Of a stretch of DNA of 64,000 bases, positions 46,547-58,450 are shown piece by piece (position 1 is the stretch's first letter; every line of letters begins with the position of its first letter). The notes below the pieces were generated by a model that saw only the letters and a program-made list of their open reading frames with translations, searched no databases and was not told the origin of the DNA. Made by a program: the position numbers and the translations under genes. The stretch is from positions 519,349-583,348 of the forward strand of contig MNCI01006062.1 of the NCBI GenBank assembly GCA_015680685.1, read 5' to 3'. Source of the DNA: Gnetum montanum (taxonomy: Eukaryota; Streptophyta; Gnetopsida; Gnetales; Gnetaceae).

Positions 46547-46612
46547 TGCGATATCACGTACGCGATATCGCAGGGGACGACGCGATATCGCGACGACCGA
46601 AATATCGCGTCC
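46547..46612 (-). promoter_or_regulatory. U3 palindrome array, E2
   Basis: Contains GCGATATCAC, GTACGC, GCGATATCGC (twice) and an AATATCGCG variant, separated by AGGGGACGAC. CpG-dense, in an otherwise AT-rich region. Confidence 0.75.
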
Positions 46613-46618
46613 CATCAT

Positions 46619-46630
46619 GCCCCCATGATT
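46619..46630 (-). promoter_or_regulatory. E2 polypurine tract (motif position P1)
   Basis: Sense AATCATGGGGGC, directly before the 3' LTR. It is the place where plus-strand priming is expected. Confidence 0.65.
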
Positions 46631-46739
46631 GAATGAAAACTCATCCTTGAGTTCCTTACAATAATATCAGGAAGGTATGGGATTATTGACTCAAAATGAA
46701 ACTAATGGGATGACTTGTGAATGGATCATCATTACGAGA

Positions 46740-47172
46740 CTTGAAAAAACTGGTGTTCATGACAACAAGAGTGAACACTTTATTACATTGACATCAGGCC
46801 ACATTTGGCAGCTAAGAAAGAGAGAGAGAAAGAAGTGTTACTGCTACCAATGCCAAGATTGCACCTTTCATTGTCCATCCGTAAACATGCCATCGATCTT
46901 GCTCCTTACATAGCTGCTTCAGCACTGCTCCATTCCAAGGGTTCCTTCTAGATCCCCTCCGTTGTATGATTGTCATCTACACACACAACACAATCTTATA
47001 TTAGCAAGGGTAAATAAATCATCATGTAATTGATACCTTGCTTCAGTGTAAGTCCATTGGCTGAGTTGTGGTATGGCTTATATGGATTTGGAGATATAAT
47101 ATTGGTGACTACCGAAGGTGTAGGGGTTAGGAGAAAATTGAAAAAATTGGGCCTTGTACCTCCATGACTAAT
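46740..47172 (-). CDS. E2 3' region frame conserved with E4 (broken)
   Basis: On the minus strand it reads FFNFLLTPTPSVVTNIISPN, then PYKPYHNSANGLTLKQGINY and MMIYLPLLI, a stop, DCVVCVDDNHT and later EWSSAEAAM. E4 has the same frame open for 133 codons (63792-63391). No known domain was recognised. Because only two copies are visible, protein-level conservation is possible but unproven. Confidence 0.3.
47158..47170 (-). repeat. PPT-like motif, E2 position P2
   Basis: Sense TTAGTCATGGAGG. It matches P2 in E3 (56296) and E4 (63784). Confidence 0.6.
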
Positions 47173-48363
47173 CGCGAACCTCTGGTAGTGATAAAATGGA
47201 GAAAGAATAAGAACAAGAAGATGGGAAGAAAGAGGCAACTAGGACATCGATGAAATGGATGTTAAGATGGAAATGAACAAAATAAATTAGATTGCAAAAA
47301 TGTTAGGGAAAAGAGGTTAACTAATGCACCAAATAGGAATGTTAGTGGGTCCTCCCCAAAGCAGGCTCATGCCCTTAATGCCCTGACCCACATTCAAAGA
47401 GTCTGTAGGCTCTAGGAATGTTATTTGGAACAAGAGTTAAAGTCTTAACTACAATAATTTACCAAAAAGAAAACAATGCATCAACCAAAATATATACACC
47501 AATGATACAACCGACAATGAGGTGAATAATGGAGAGAAGGATGGAGAGAAGAGAATGGAATGGAGTCTCAAGAACAAGGTGGTGTACAGCCCCTTGTGTG
47601 TGTCATGATTAATGTGACTTAGCAAATCTCATTCCAACTCCGGCCTCAAACAAGCCACATCTAGTGACTTCGCATCAATGCATTCGGCCAATCCATCCCC
47701 TTGAAGTAACAAGAATGCCTTCACCCAAGAGTCACCACCATTCCGACGAAACGAAAGAGGAGAGAATGGGAAGCGAGAAGGGCCTTAGTTAGAGGGAACC
47801 TTCTTATTATGAGTTCCATAACCAATGCTTGTAGCCCAAGGGATTATTTTTTCTAAGGAGTGTGCTTTGAATTCTCACTTTTTTCTATTTTTTTTCACTT
47901 CTTTTTTTTTCGTTTTATGTGTTTATGGGTGAGAACCACACCATGCAAAGAATTTATTATTTTTATTTCTCAGCTTCCTGATAATTGGGTAACATTGAAG
48001 GAGCAAGAAAAATCAAGAAGAAAACATCCAAGCACCCAAGAGAATGACCAACACAAATGCATCAAGTTCCCTTGAAGTCACACCCTCTTCAATCCTTGAG
48101 TCATTCCTTAGTTTGAGAAATGCCCAGTAACCGATTCGTTAATAGTTCTTATTTAGAAGGAGGTTGTACATTTCCAAGCCAAGAGAGACCATAGAAACTG
48201 GTGGATGGATGGATGAAGTGAACTCATTGCCTGCCATATCAAAAGAAACATACCTTAGTATCAACATTATGACTTAAAGGTAAAAACCAAACATTAGCAA
48301 TCAATATGAAAATAGTTCATACCATCATGAAGAACACTTATTGGGTGACAAACTTACAGGGTG

Positions 48364-48590
48364 AATCACACACACACACACACATAAAATGAAAAAGTAT
48401 AACGATGTTGAAAAACAAAAACAAGAAAGGTTAAAGAAATTTGTAAAACAAAAACAAGAAAAGTTAAAGAAATTTGTAAAAAAAAAAATGTGTAAGACAA
48501 CAACGTGTAAAACAAAAACGTTGTAAAACAAAAACTTGTAAAACAAAAATGTGTAAAACAAAAACGTGTAAAACAAAAATTAAAAAGAAC
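48364..48590. repeat. Low-complexity repeats in E2: (CA)n and a TGTAAAACAAAAAC minisatellite
   Basis: A (CA)n run at 48368-48385 is followed by imperfect 12-16 bp repeats of (G)TGTAAAACAAAAA(C) and longer units with AAGTTAAAGAAATTTG. The open frames here (Phe/Tyr-rich) are artefacts of the repeat. E3 has an A-rich repeat zone at the same place (57880-58110). Confidence 0.85.
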
Positions 48591-48624
48591 TGAGGGCCCT
48601 AAATGATTAGCATAGGTGGCCATC

Positions 48625-48640
48625 TCTCCCATGACTGAAT
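48625..48640 (-). repeat. PPT-like motif, E2 position P3
   Basis: Sense ATTCAGTCATGGGAGA. It matches E3 at 58139. Confidence 0.6.
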
Positions 48641-48798
48641 GGAAAGGGAGAGATCCAAAATAATGAGCGTCTGTTTGAATTTCTTAAAAGTGCCCAACTT
48701 CTCCCAACTGATGTTCTTAGATTAAGGGGTGAAAGTTGGTGATGCTCATATTCCGATGTATCTATGCCTTCGTTGTTGGCATGGTTTGTTTCCTCAGT

Positions 48799-49330
48799 TC
48801 ATTCCATGCATATTTGTCGGTTGCTCCTTCGAGTAGTTGTCAACCACAGGGTGTCTACTACTTGTTGTGTGGTTGCTACATACAGGCATCTTTGTTTCAA
48901 AGTTTCGAGGGCACACCTGTTGCATGGAGGAGATGTTGTACATTCCTCCATGTCATCACCCGATGAATCACTATATGTGATGCATGGAACTTTCCTCTTC
49001 TCGATCTTTCTATAAATGTTTACCTTAGAAATTTCCAAGGAAAGATCATGGATTCCTAGGCATGCATCTACTGTACTCAGCCATGCCCTTCCCATTATAA
49101 TTGGGAAGTCCCCTTCGTTGTTGTTTACTTCGATCACCAGGAAATTAGCTGAGTAGGACTAACCACACACAGTGGTAACGATGTCCTCCACGAATCCTAA
49201 GGGAATGGTGATAGACTAGTTTGCCAGCTCTAGTTGAATGTTACTCTTCTTAAGTTGGGGCAGGCTCCAGGCATGATACATCTCTCATGAAATTAAGTTG
49301 ACTCTAGAACTTGAGTCAAGAAGAGCCCTA
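48799..49330 (-). pseudogene. E2 aspartic protease remnant
   Basis: The active-site region reads ALLDSSSRVNLIS near 49310 (sense), where the expected D-S/T-G reads D-S-S (Gly to Ser). A stop, EMYHAWSLPQLKKSNIQLEL, FLVIEVNNNEGDFPIIMGRA and WLSTVDACLGIHDLSLEI follow, matching the second half of plant gypsy proteases (ILGRPWL). It should process Gag in an active relative. The Gly change and two or more stops make this copy inactive. Confidence 0.7.
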
Positions 49331-49446
49331 TGTGGTTCATTTTCGGTGACTTGGAGGTAGATTAAGGGACTTCCAGGATCAAATAGTTTCCTAGGAAGAT
49401 GGCCTACCTTGATCGAGTCGGTTACGGTATGCATTAACATAACCGT

Positions 49447-51946
49447 CTATGTTAAGCTTTGTTGTTGGATGGAAGGGAGCACCGAAGCCTTGTGTGTCAG
49501 AGGAGTGATCACAGACTCAACCACTTGTTGTTGTGAGAGCTTGTATGGGCTTTTGGTTTTGAAGAAAGGTCTTCTCTTTTTACGGTTGTCAGAACCAGCA
49601 GCGGGTTGAATGTTTACAGCTCTCGTAGCGTTTTGTTGTTGCGGTTGAGTGGGGAGTTCCCCTTGCATTGTTGGAGCAGGAGGTGTTATGGGGACTACTG
49701 GTGGAAGAGGTGCAAATGGATTAGAAGGATGGCATGGATGTGAAGGAGAAGGAGTCCTTCTAAAGTACTCCCAAACTTGGTAGTGACGTTGGGGATTTGT
49801 GTGACTCATGGAGTCACTTGGAGAAATCGGCTACTGCACATAGTAACCATATGGATCGGGCTACCGGTAAGGGTATTGATGTTTTGATGGTGGCCTCCCC
49901 CATGACTGTGGGTATTGCCATTGCTGATGTTGCTCGATGGGTTGTGGTGGAGTTCCACTTGGATAGTACGTTAACGGTTGGTGGAACTGTCTTGGGTTAC
50001 CTTGGGGATAAGGTAACCTATGGGGTATTTGCCATTTGTTGAGTCTTGGGTTAAGTGCATACACCCCAGACTCTTGTAGATGTGAGATGATTAGATAACA
50101 TCCCTTAGGATGGTCATAGTGGTAGATCTCACATCCACTGTCATCATTTATGTCTGAGTCCACAACCTCATCGGAGATGTTTATTTTCCCCTTACCCTTG
50201 TCACGTGCAGGGCCTGAATCTCTCCGCTTTGTCTTATTCTTGTCACTACTTCGTTCCTCCTTAGACTCTTCTACAATCTTAAGGATAGTTTCAAGTCTGG
50301 AGTCTAAGGAATCCCACAATTGTACCACCATAGCTGATACTTTTGTTGTTAACTTCTGGATCAGCAAGGTTTTTCTGTTCACCAACTTTTCAAGTGGTGA
50401 CTCATCCTCTTCATCACAAAATTTCACTCCCTTCTTTCGAAGAGAGGGATCACAGTTATATTCTTCCGCACTTTCCCTTTTTCATAGTTCCCCTTATTCT
50501 TTGGCTACTTGCTCCAACAAGCGATGTATCTCATGGGATCTAAGTTCTGTAGTCTTCCTTGGGCATAAGTCCCAAGGGTTCTCCTAGTCTCATACCTTAG
50601 CCCATCTACGATGTGGCAGAGTTGATCCTGCTGTGCATAACAATGGCCCAGGCAACGATGTAACAATGCATAGTAGTGGCCCATGGCAGCATCCAAGGGT
50701 TCGTGAATACCTTGCTTCCATCCTTGGATCTACTTACGCAAATTAGACACTCTGGAGTACGTCTGATACTTATCGTTGAAGAGTTCTAACATTGTACTCC
50801 ACCTCCTGATGGTTTCTGGTTCCAAGGACCAGTACCAACTCTCTGCTTCCTTGATGAGTGTCCTGGGAAACAACTTTAGTTTTTGCCACTCTTTTTCTAT
50901 GTTTTGCAAGGCACAAGCATCATGAAATGCCTGTAAATGATTTTGTGAATCCGCGTTGTATCCCCCTTCAAATCGTGGAATGTTGTTCATGTCTAAACGC
51001 TTGATCCGACTATCTTTTAAATGCCTTGTTGGGATCCTTACTACCTCTTTTATTTTTAGCATGCTTCGGGTGGCAAGTAGGGGTTCGTCATGATCATCTC
51101 TTTCATAACGTCTATGATGTCTCCGTTGTTCCCTACTTCCCCTTCGTTCATGCCCTTGTCCTCACTCTCGACTTTCTCGTCGAGGTCTCTCATTTCTCTT
51201 ACCTTTATCCTCTCCGTTATGCTCTTCATGATTGTGCCTAGAGGTGGAAAGAGAGGGTGAATGATGTGAAGAAGGTGAAGAAGAAGGAGAACCATAGCCA
51301 TGACGATGTTTCTTACCTTCTCTTCGGTGGATTTGGCCTCGATCGTGATGACGATCTGAGTGCCCGTCCTTGTCATGTGTAGTTGTTCCCTTAGTGAATA
51401 GTTGGTGTTCACGGGGATCAAAACCAAGGCTATGTATCATTGAGCATAGGTTCTAATACCCCACCTCCTCACCATCGTTAGGAGGGGGAACATCTTTCGA
51501 TAGAGAACCAATTATAAATGGTTCACCATCTCCAGTTTCACTTAGGACGTGCTGGACCTCTTTACCCTTCAACAATGTATGTTGGCTCTCCTGCCTTGAG
51601 TTCCCTCATATATTGTAAAGCTATGGGATGATAATCCCTTGTGTCAAAGTCACCGATAACGTATTCAGCATAGAGCTGAGTCATGCCAATCTGTGCCAAA
51701 GCACGGAGGAGCATGTTGGGGAATGCACAATCTAGAGGTAACACTATGTTACCTTGCAAATCTCTCCAGCGCATCTATTCATCTTGATGGAGGATAAAAG
51801 TAAAGTTGGGTATATAGTCATCGAGATGAGTATATGTCAACCTATATTGTTGAGGAACCGACTGATTTAGGTTATGTGTTTTTGATTGCCGACTGTTCTT
51901 TGTATGATCCCTAGGTGAATTGCTCTTGTGAGAAGAAGAAGACATG
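49447..51946 (-). pseudogene. E2 gag
   Basis: The start codon is inferred at 51946, close to the primer site: MSSSSHKSNSPRDHTKN. QMRWRDLQG-like sequence follows after a TAG at a Gln position, then GNIVLPLDCAFPNMLLRALA. The retrotransposon gag domain is at 51062-50500: IPRFEGGYNADSQNHLQAFH, KLKLFPRTLIKEAESWYWSL and ALLHRCLGHCYAQQDQL. A basic linker follows (SDKNKTKRRDSGPARDKGKG), then a Pro/Gln-rich part (49447-50030; PQPIEQHQQWQYPQSWGRPP). I saw no zinc knuckle. A few stops and frameshifts break it. Confidence 0.75.
49896..49907 (-). repeat. PPT-like motif, E2 position P4 (within gag)
   Basis: Sense AGTCATGGGGGA. It matches E3 at 59141. In the gag frame it is read TCA TGG GGG, not from its ATG. 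Confidence 0.6.
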
Positions 51947-52070
51947 ATGTCTTATAGGTGTGCTGATTTTACCGTTATATAATTTTTTTGTTAATTAACC
52001 CTAAGATTTTGTTTAAGCTCCCAACGATGTGAGTAATATCCTAAGTTCTACTTAGCGCACAAACACTTAG

Positions 52071-52088
52071 TCCCCAGCAATGGTGCTA
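52071..52088 (-). promoter_or_regulatory. E2 primer-binding site (tRNA-Asp type, decayed)
   Basis: Sense TAGCACCATTGCTGGGGA, one base after the LTR. Against the tRNA-Asp 3'-end complement TGGCGCCGTTGCCGGGGA it differs only by G to A and C to T changes. Confidence 0.8.
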
Positions 52089-52089
52089 A

Positions 52090-52783
52090 TGATGAGTGGC
52101 GAGGTACCCCTACACTCAACCATACAAATACGAGCGTAACACACGTGATCTGGTCGAACTCCGCAGGCTAAGTGCCTACATGCCTCATGGAACACTTAAG
52201 GTTAATCATTCGATGTCTTCCCGGACTTACTTGTAGTTGTCACGGTGTATGGTTAAGTAAGTTCGAGGTATATGATTTTTATATCTTTTCTAGTTTTATC
52301 TCCTATGCTATTGAGGTAAAGGGTTGAAGAGATTAACTAACTAACTCTAACTAACTAACTAAGTCTAAAGTACCTAGCATCAACATCCATTCCCACTTAT
52401 CGTTCACACCCTAAACCGATGCAACCGTGGCTATCAAATGCTAATCGTTGCTGGGATCACCACGTGTAACGCACGTGCTCGAAGCGGTCATACTGAGGCA
52501 CTTAACTAGGAGAGAAGGGTTGAGAGAGATTTAATTCCTAATAAAGCATTTAAATGGAAAGCAGTAAATAATAATAAATAAAGTCCTAATTAGCTCATTT
52601 CATGCACTGCAAGGTTTATCCAAGAAGTTCGTCTTTATTGCCGTACACAAACTTGTGTTCAGGTACAATGTTTGCTTGAATAAAGATTCGATCACTTTAG
52701 GACTCCTACTGCGGGCACATGGAAAATATTCTATCTCTGGAGTGATCAAACTACCAGAGTTTCCCTACGGTCTAGATTAGAAA
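52090..52783 (-). repeat. E2 5' LTR, lacking U3
   Basis: Colinear with the 3' LTR from 45819 to about 46504, then diverges. The missing part holds the TATA box and the palindrome array. The break lies about 27 bp from the start of the TATA box in the intact LTR. Confidence 0.85.
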
Positions 52784-54407
52784 TAGAAATAGTTTTTTTT
52801 TCATGCATTTTGGAAGCTTTGAATTTAACTTTAAAAATAGAAAATCGAAGATTTTATTATACATTTGCTAATTTTCAAGCAAAAGGAAATAATAAAATTC
52901 AACTTTTCAAGACTTTCCAAAACTTCTTTCAAAAATTGTAATAGTTTTTTTTTGTCTTGACAATTAAGCAAAAAAGAAAATTAAATAAACAAAATGAAAT
53001 TTTATTCTTTCTAAAACTCTTTTTTCTTAAGCACAAACAAGCATTGTAAATTGTTAGTTTATTCCAAAACATTAAGAAAAATGGAAATAACAAAGTTTCA
53101 ATTTCTACAAATACCCTTCTTGCTATGTACTTTATAGGGAAGGACTCATTGTTTACATTATGATTTCACTGTATTAAACTCTTGGTAATTATAACAATCA
53201 AGCAAAGGGCATTCCAACACCTTTACTCCTTCGCAACTTTGTGTAACAACTTTTACAAAATTTAATACAAGTTTTATTGTTTAAAATTTTAATATTTTTT
53301 TTACATCTCTCTCTTTAATATTCTCTGTCCCAAGGTAGTTTTGTTTATGCTAAATCATTCTAGGATCCCCACCCAAAGAGTTAATTCTTCAAAGTATGAG
53401 TTTATGGCTTACCTATGAAACTATTCTTGAAACTTGAAAAACCTCATAACTTTTTCCTTGATATAGTTTTCTAGCACTTGTAGGAGGATCACTTGTTTCT
53501 TAGCACTTTTTGACTTCCTAGTCAAAGGTTTTTTTAGGATTACCTAAACTAGAACTAAAAAACTTGGTTTTCCCTTTGAATATTTATAGCCTTTTAGGAC
53601 ACCATGCATAGGACTTTACAACTTTACAACATGGAAATGTTATTTCTAAAAATGTTGCCAAATAAGCATGGATTCTGAGTGGCAACATCAATTTTTTGGT
53701 TAGAAAGGAAATTTTGAAGTTTTTATAGTTTTATATTTTTATGCAATTTTATCATTTGGTAGTCCAATGATATCTACTTATATCATCATGGCAAATGATG
53801 ACAATTGTTAAAAATTGAGATCTATAGGAAATGCCAAACTTAGACAATTGATGATTTTAAGTAAGATTATTAAGACACATCAAACTATCATGATTTCATA
53901 AACCATATGTATAGCAATATTGAGATAATACAAACTAGTTATGTTTCACAAACTACAAACAAAAATATAACATATTATGTATTTCAAGAACTACACAAAT
54001 AATGTAACAATCACATAGAATGAAAAACCATGACATAGGATAATCATCCTTATAATTATAAACATTGTATAATGAAGTGGTGGAAACACAGAAGTATAGA
54101 TAACACATTAATGAATATTATGAGGTCTCCCATAAAGTAAACCGATAGATAGAATGGAAAACCATAAATATGAAACTCCATAGTTTATGTTATAACCATA
54201 CTATTTAGGATAAACACCATGGTTTAGCATATAAATGCTAATATAATTTTTATATATGAGTGATAAACTTCATTGGATGTAATAGATTGAATAACCAACA
54301 AGTAGAATACCAAACTAAGCATAGAATATGCCATAGTTGGTCATGGTTAGTAGCATTTAAACACTAAAAATAATATTTGTGATATCTAATGAATTCAGGA
54401 AAGACAA
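52784..54407. other. AT-rich non-coding stretch between E2 and E3
   Basis: No gene or element was recognised. Confidence 0.5.
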
Positions 54408-55213
54408 CAATGAGCAGTAGGTACCCCTTACACCCAACCATATGAATCACAAGCGTTCATGCACAATCTGATCAAATTTTGTGGATGGGACTAGTTGTGA
54501 CATCTAGATTGTTAAGCATTGATCGCAAGACATTGTCTTCCCACTTGGACTAGTGGTAGCTTTGTCACATATGGTTTAGTCCAAAGTGAGGCATATGATA
54601 ATTGATGTTGTTAGGTCCATTTTACTCATAGCAATAAAATAATTGAGAATGAAATTTAATCCCAAATCTAAGTAATGATGGTAATGTAAATCTACTCTAG
54701 CCTAAAGCAATGAGCATCCAATCCTAGCTTACTGTACATGTCCTGGGCTCATGTAACTATTACTGGATTACCAAGTGTTATGTTACTAGGCGAACCAAGA
54801 AATAATACTATTGGGATTACCAAATGATTACACTTAAATGCTCAAAACCAATTGTACTTATTCTACTTTACTAATGAACAAGAGAGTAAAGTACTTTGAA
54901 ATGTAAAGGATTAAACTAAGAAAATAGTTAAAACTATGCTAAGTAAAATAGTAAAACTAAGCGGATGCTACAATAATGAAAAGAAACTACAACTACTTAA
55001 CAGCACACAATGAGCATTCACTCTATCGCTAAAATTACGAAATAAAATTTCAAGAATCTACCTAAGGGTGGAATGAAAGTTATTTGGATTGTGTGCCTAA
55101 GTGTTGTATTTATAGGTAGGCACGCATCCTGTGATATCGGATATCTGACAATGTAGCATGAGATATGATATTGAGGCTAAGATATATTAACTGCTAAAAA
55201 ATACAATTCATCA
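54408..55213 (-). repeat. E3 3' LTR (806 bp)
   Basis: On the + strand it starts CAATGAGCAGTAGG (TG changed to CA) and ends ATTCATCA. TATA at 55107-55114. GATATC-type words (55135-55190) replace the GC-rich palindromes of E2. Confidence 0.85.
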
Positions 55214-55230
55214 TACCCCCACGACTAAAT
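55214..55230 (-). promoter_or_regulatory. E3 polypurine tract (motif position P1)
   Basis: Sense ATTTAGTCGTGGGGGTA, directly before the 3' LTR. Confidence 0.65.
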
Positions 55231-56295
55231 GAAAACTTTTCCTCAAGTGAACAAAAGGAGGAACAAGTTCCTTGCAAAATATTGGAAAGGTATGGGATTA
55301 TTGGCTAACTCTAACTACTGACTAACTCTGAGTGCCATAGTGGTGTGTACAAAAAACAAAATTTGAAGTGGCTTGATGTAGTTCATATTTTGAGTGGTGG
55401 TGGCTCTTCCATCAACTTCTTCCCTTTGTCGTCAGGCTTCTGGAAAGCTTCTTCTCTTCTGTCCTTGTCTTCTTTTTCCATATGTCCTTTCTACTGAGTA
55501 TGGCACAAACACTCCTTCAAGTTTCACTGTAACATCAACCTATTTGTTTTGCTAAAATTGGTAGGTTTATTCTAAGTTCCATTCACCACTGTTGGTTAGT
55601 GTGGGCCATAATGGACACGCTTGGAGTTGCGTCTTCACTACTTTTGAAGAAAATTTCATAAAGAGATCAAAATTAAGTTCCACGATGATCGTGAACATGA
55701 TTGATCTTCTTGGATGGCCTAGAGGAAATCTAGTGACAACATGAGGCAATATCCTTGTTTAGGTGCTTTTGTAATTTTAGCCTCTCCTTGGGCTAAGTGC
55801 TCTGTAGCAGGAGTTTCTTGATGAATGTTGTATGTTTGAGCCTCCTTCTCTACGTGTTCTTGATCTTTTGCTCTCATAGTATGAAGGCCCTCCTTATGGT
55901 ATCCTCTTCAAGGTTATCTGCAATCAACAAGGGTTTGAAATTATTTGAGTGTTTCTATCAATTCTTAATAGTTGTTTACCTTGCTCATACCCTTGGTCAG
56001 ATCAAGTTCTTATCTTATTACAATTGTAGAGTTCGAAAAATTTTCAAAAAGAACCCCTTTAAGTGTTATATCCTTTAGTTACTTATGACCTTTTATCATT
56101 TTCCTTGCTTATTATGACCTAAAATAGTTGATATGGTCTATTAAGAGTATTATCTAAATCTTGTTGGCCTTATTTTGATTAATTAACTTTAAGATTCTTA
56201 TTATTTTTTTGTACTTACCCTTTATGGTATCTTCTAGGCATTAGGAATTTTTGGCTCAAATTTTAAAATTTTCATTTGCTTATATCATGTAATGC

Positions 56296-56316
56296 ACCCC
56301 CCTCCCCCATGACTAA
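56296..56316 (-). repeat. PPT-like motif, E3 position P2
   Basis: Sense TTAGTCATGGGGGAGGGGGG, the longest purine run of the set. Confidence 0.65.
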
Positions 56317-57879
56317 GTGGAGCACTTTGAGATCACTAGGATTTAAGACTTTTGGAAATCGAAGCTATGAGGGCAAAGTTATGGTCTCTAGAAGCTAGTG
56401 TGCAAGAGGGATGAGGAAAAACTACAAAAACGTCTCTTGCTATAAATGAGAGATGAAAAATTTCACTAACTCCCACACGTATATATACTATTTTTATATG
56501 CATGACATCATAGATACAACATAGTAGGTTTCTATGACATCGTGACTATGATGTCACTGTTAAAAAATTCAAAATTTTCATTGATTTTTATTGGAAAAAA
56601 TGAGTCAAATGAAATGTTTGAAAGATATAAAGCTTGTCTAAATGGTCATGGGCAATGAGTGATGCATGATTTTCAACAAGTTAGCATTGAAGGTTCATGA
56701 AGAAGGAATCTCAAGTAATGAAATTTTATGGTATGGATAAGAAATGGATAATGAATTTTTGATGTATATGCAGATTATTAGATGATATGGGAAGTTTATT
56801 AGATGTTTTGGAAGGCACAAGATGATGTGGAATTGCTTGACAAGCATGAAATACAAGATTTATTCAAGTGGATCCTCCCCAAAGCAGGTTCTAGCCCTTA
56901 ATGCCCTTGTATAACCATGTCTAAAAGTGTCCTTAGGCACTCAAGGAGTTGAATATAAGACATACCTATTTAGCAAAACACACATGTTAGTATCACTAGA
57001 TTGGGAAAATAACACTATACTATACAAAACCACAAGTTATGATTAAATACACAGTGAGGTGAGATGGACCAAAGAAAGGATTGCTGAACTTGAGATGTAA
57101 GGTATCTTAACATAGGCGTAATGAATTCTTGTGTTTTATTGGTGGTTAAAATAATCATTAGCCTTTCTTTTCAAGATTCAAACTAAATCTAAACCACATT
57201 CCAATGACATCACATTGTTTCATCTCTTGGATTTACAACCATAGGACTACCATTGTTGCAAGGATTATCATCACTTGGCATTTTGTTCAAGGAAAGAGTT
57301 TATTCATGGAACTTTTTTATTTTTTTAGATTTTTGAGAAGTTTCCTACCTTCAAAAATGAATAACATGTCTTTCAAGTGGGACCCTTAGAAATTTAATGT
57401 GCTCTTTTATTTTTATCTATGTCAACCTTACCAAAGGACTACCTTCAGGCATGGGTTACATGTCTTTCTAGTGACATGCTAAGGCAGCACTTATTTTACT
57501 CTTACTTCCATTTTTCATTAGACCTACAAGGATATAATACTTCCTTAGCAACAAGATAGAACTCACAAAAACAATCCAAGAGAATCCACAAATCCCCTTG
57601 ATGTCACACCCTTTGCATTCCCACTTGGTTCTTCACTTTTCGATCCAAGCATAATGATCACAAGTTTATTCTTGGTATTATGATGGAAAGAATATCATTA
57701 TGGCCATGGTAAGAACCTCTTATTATTGAAATGGATGGATGGGTGGTGTGGTCTCACTATACAAATAATCAATCCCTTATGATTTGTTAACATAGAGAAA
57801 TCTTCACCTTATTGGGACTACATCTTGCTTTATTCAATGTGTTTTATTAAAAATTGATAGAAATATGTACAAGTAGAAT

Positions 57880-58110
57880 GTAAAAAAAGTATGAAAAATT
57901 GTAAATGATATTAATAATGAAAAAGATTAAAAAGAATGAAAATGACTAAAAATAAGCAGAAAATATCAAAGAATTGAAAATGGTTTAAGAAATGGAAAAG
58001 TATAAAAGAATGAAAAGATATCAAAGAATGTGGAAATTGATAAGAAATGTGAAAAGGCATAACAAAAAACTAAAAATTAAAAATAAATTGTAAAAAAAAT
58101 TAAAAAATGC
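57880..58110. repeat. A-rich imperfect repeats in E3
   Basis: Imperfect AAAGAATGAAAA-like units. Same relative position as the minisatellite of E2 at 48364-48590. Confidence 0.6.
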
Positions 58111-58138
58111 TTATTAATTCCTTGATCATTATTGGTGT

Positions 58139-58153
58139 CTCCCCCATGACTAA
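58139..58153 (-). repeat. PPT-like motif, E3 position P3
   Basis: Sense TTTAGTCATGGGGGA. It is read here as AGT CAT GGG GGA (SHGG) in the open frame, a different phase from E2 P3. Confidence 0.6.
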
Positions 58154-58450
58154 ACTCATGGGCAAGTGTTTGAAAAATGGACCTTAGTTCTCCTAAATCA
58201 TACACTTGAGGTTTCTCACTTACGATCCTTAGTGACTTATCTTTTTGATTATCATCCCATGCAGTCTTGATGACAATTGAATTTTCATCATCTAAGTCCT
58301 TAATTCCTCTTTCTATTGATGTATGATTATGGTTTATTATTTCCATTTGTAAGTTCTTAGTTGGGATCATTTTCTTAGAATGGGAATTAATAAGTGATTC
58401 AGATGTTTCCATGCATGTTTAGACACTTTTAGGTTCTTAATTTGTGATCA

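Larger units (their letters stand above)
45819..46617 (-). repeat. E2 3' LTR (799 bp, complete)
   Basis: In sense it starts TGATGGGACGCGATATTTC and ends GTCACTCATCA. U3 holds the palindrome array (46547-46612) and TATA at 46524-46531. The leader motif lies at 46414-46435. It is colinear with E1 and E4. Confidence 0.92.
45819..52783 (-). mobile_element. E2: gag-protease LTR element without pol (gypsy type)
   Basis: Sense is the minus strand. The 5' LTR (52783-52090) is followed by a tRNA-Asp-like primer site, gag (51960-49450), a protease remnant (49330-48800), a low-complexity zone, about 2 kb with a conserved short frame, a polypurine tract and the 3' LTR (46617-45819). I found no RT, RNase H or integrase motif in the 5.5-kb interior. 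It is therefore non-autonomous and would need pol from a relative. The primer site and gag-PR order fit the Ty3/gypsy class, with tRNA-Asp use as in Tat/Athila elements. The 5' LTR lacks its U3 part. Confidence 0.85.

Noticed and set aside
48364-48590. Regular short repeats resembling a CRISPR array
   Set aside because: The repeats are short, imperfect and contiguous without unique spacers, in a plant LTR element. It is a minisatellite.
48325-48632. Phe/Tyr-rich minus-strand frames that look like a membrane protein
   Set aside because: They are translations of a TGTAAAACAAAAAC minisatellite in E2.
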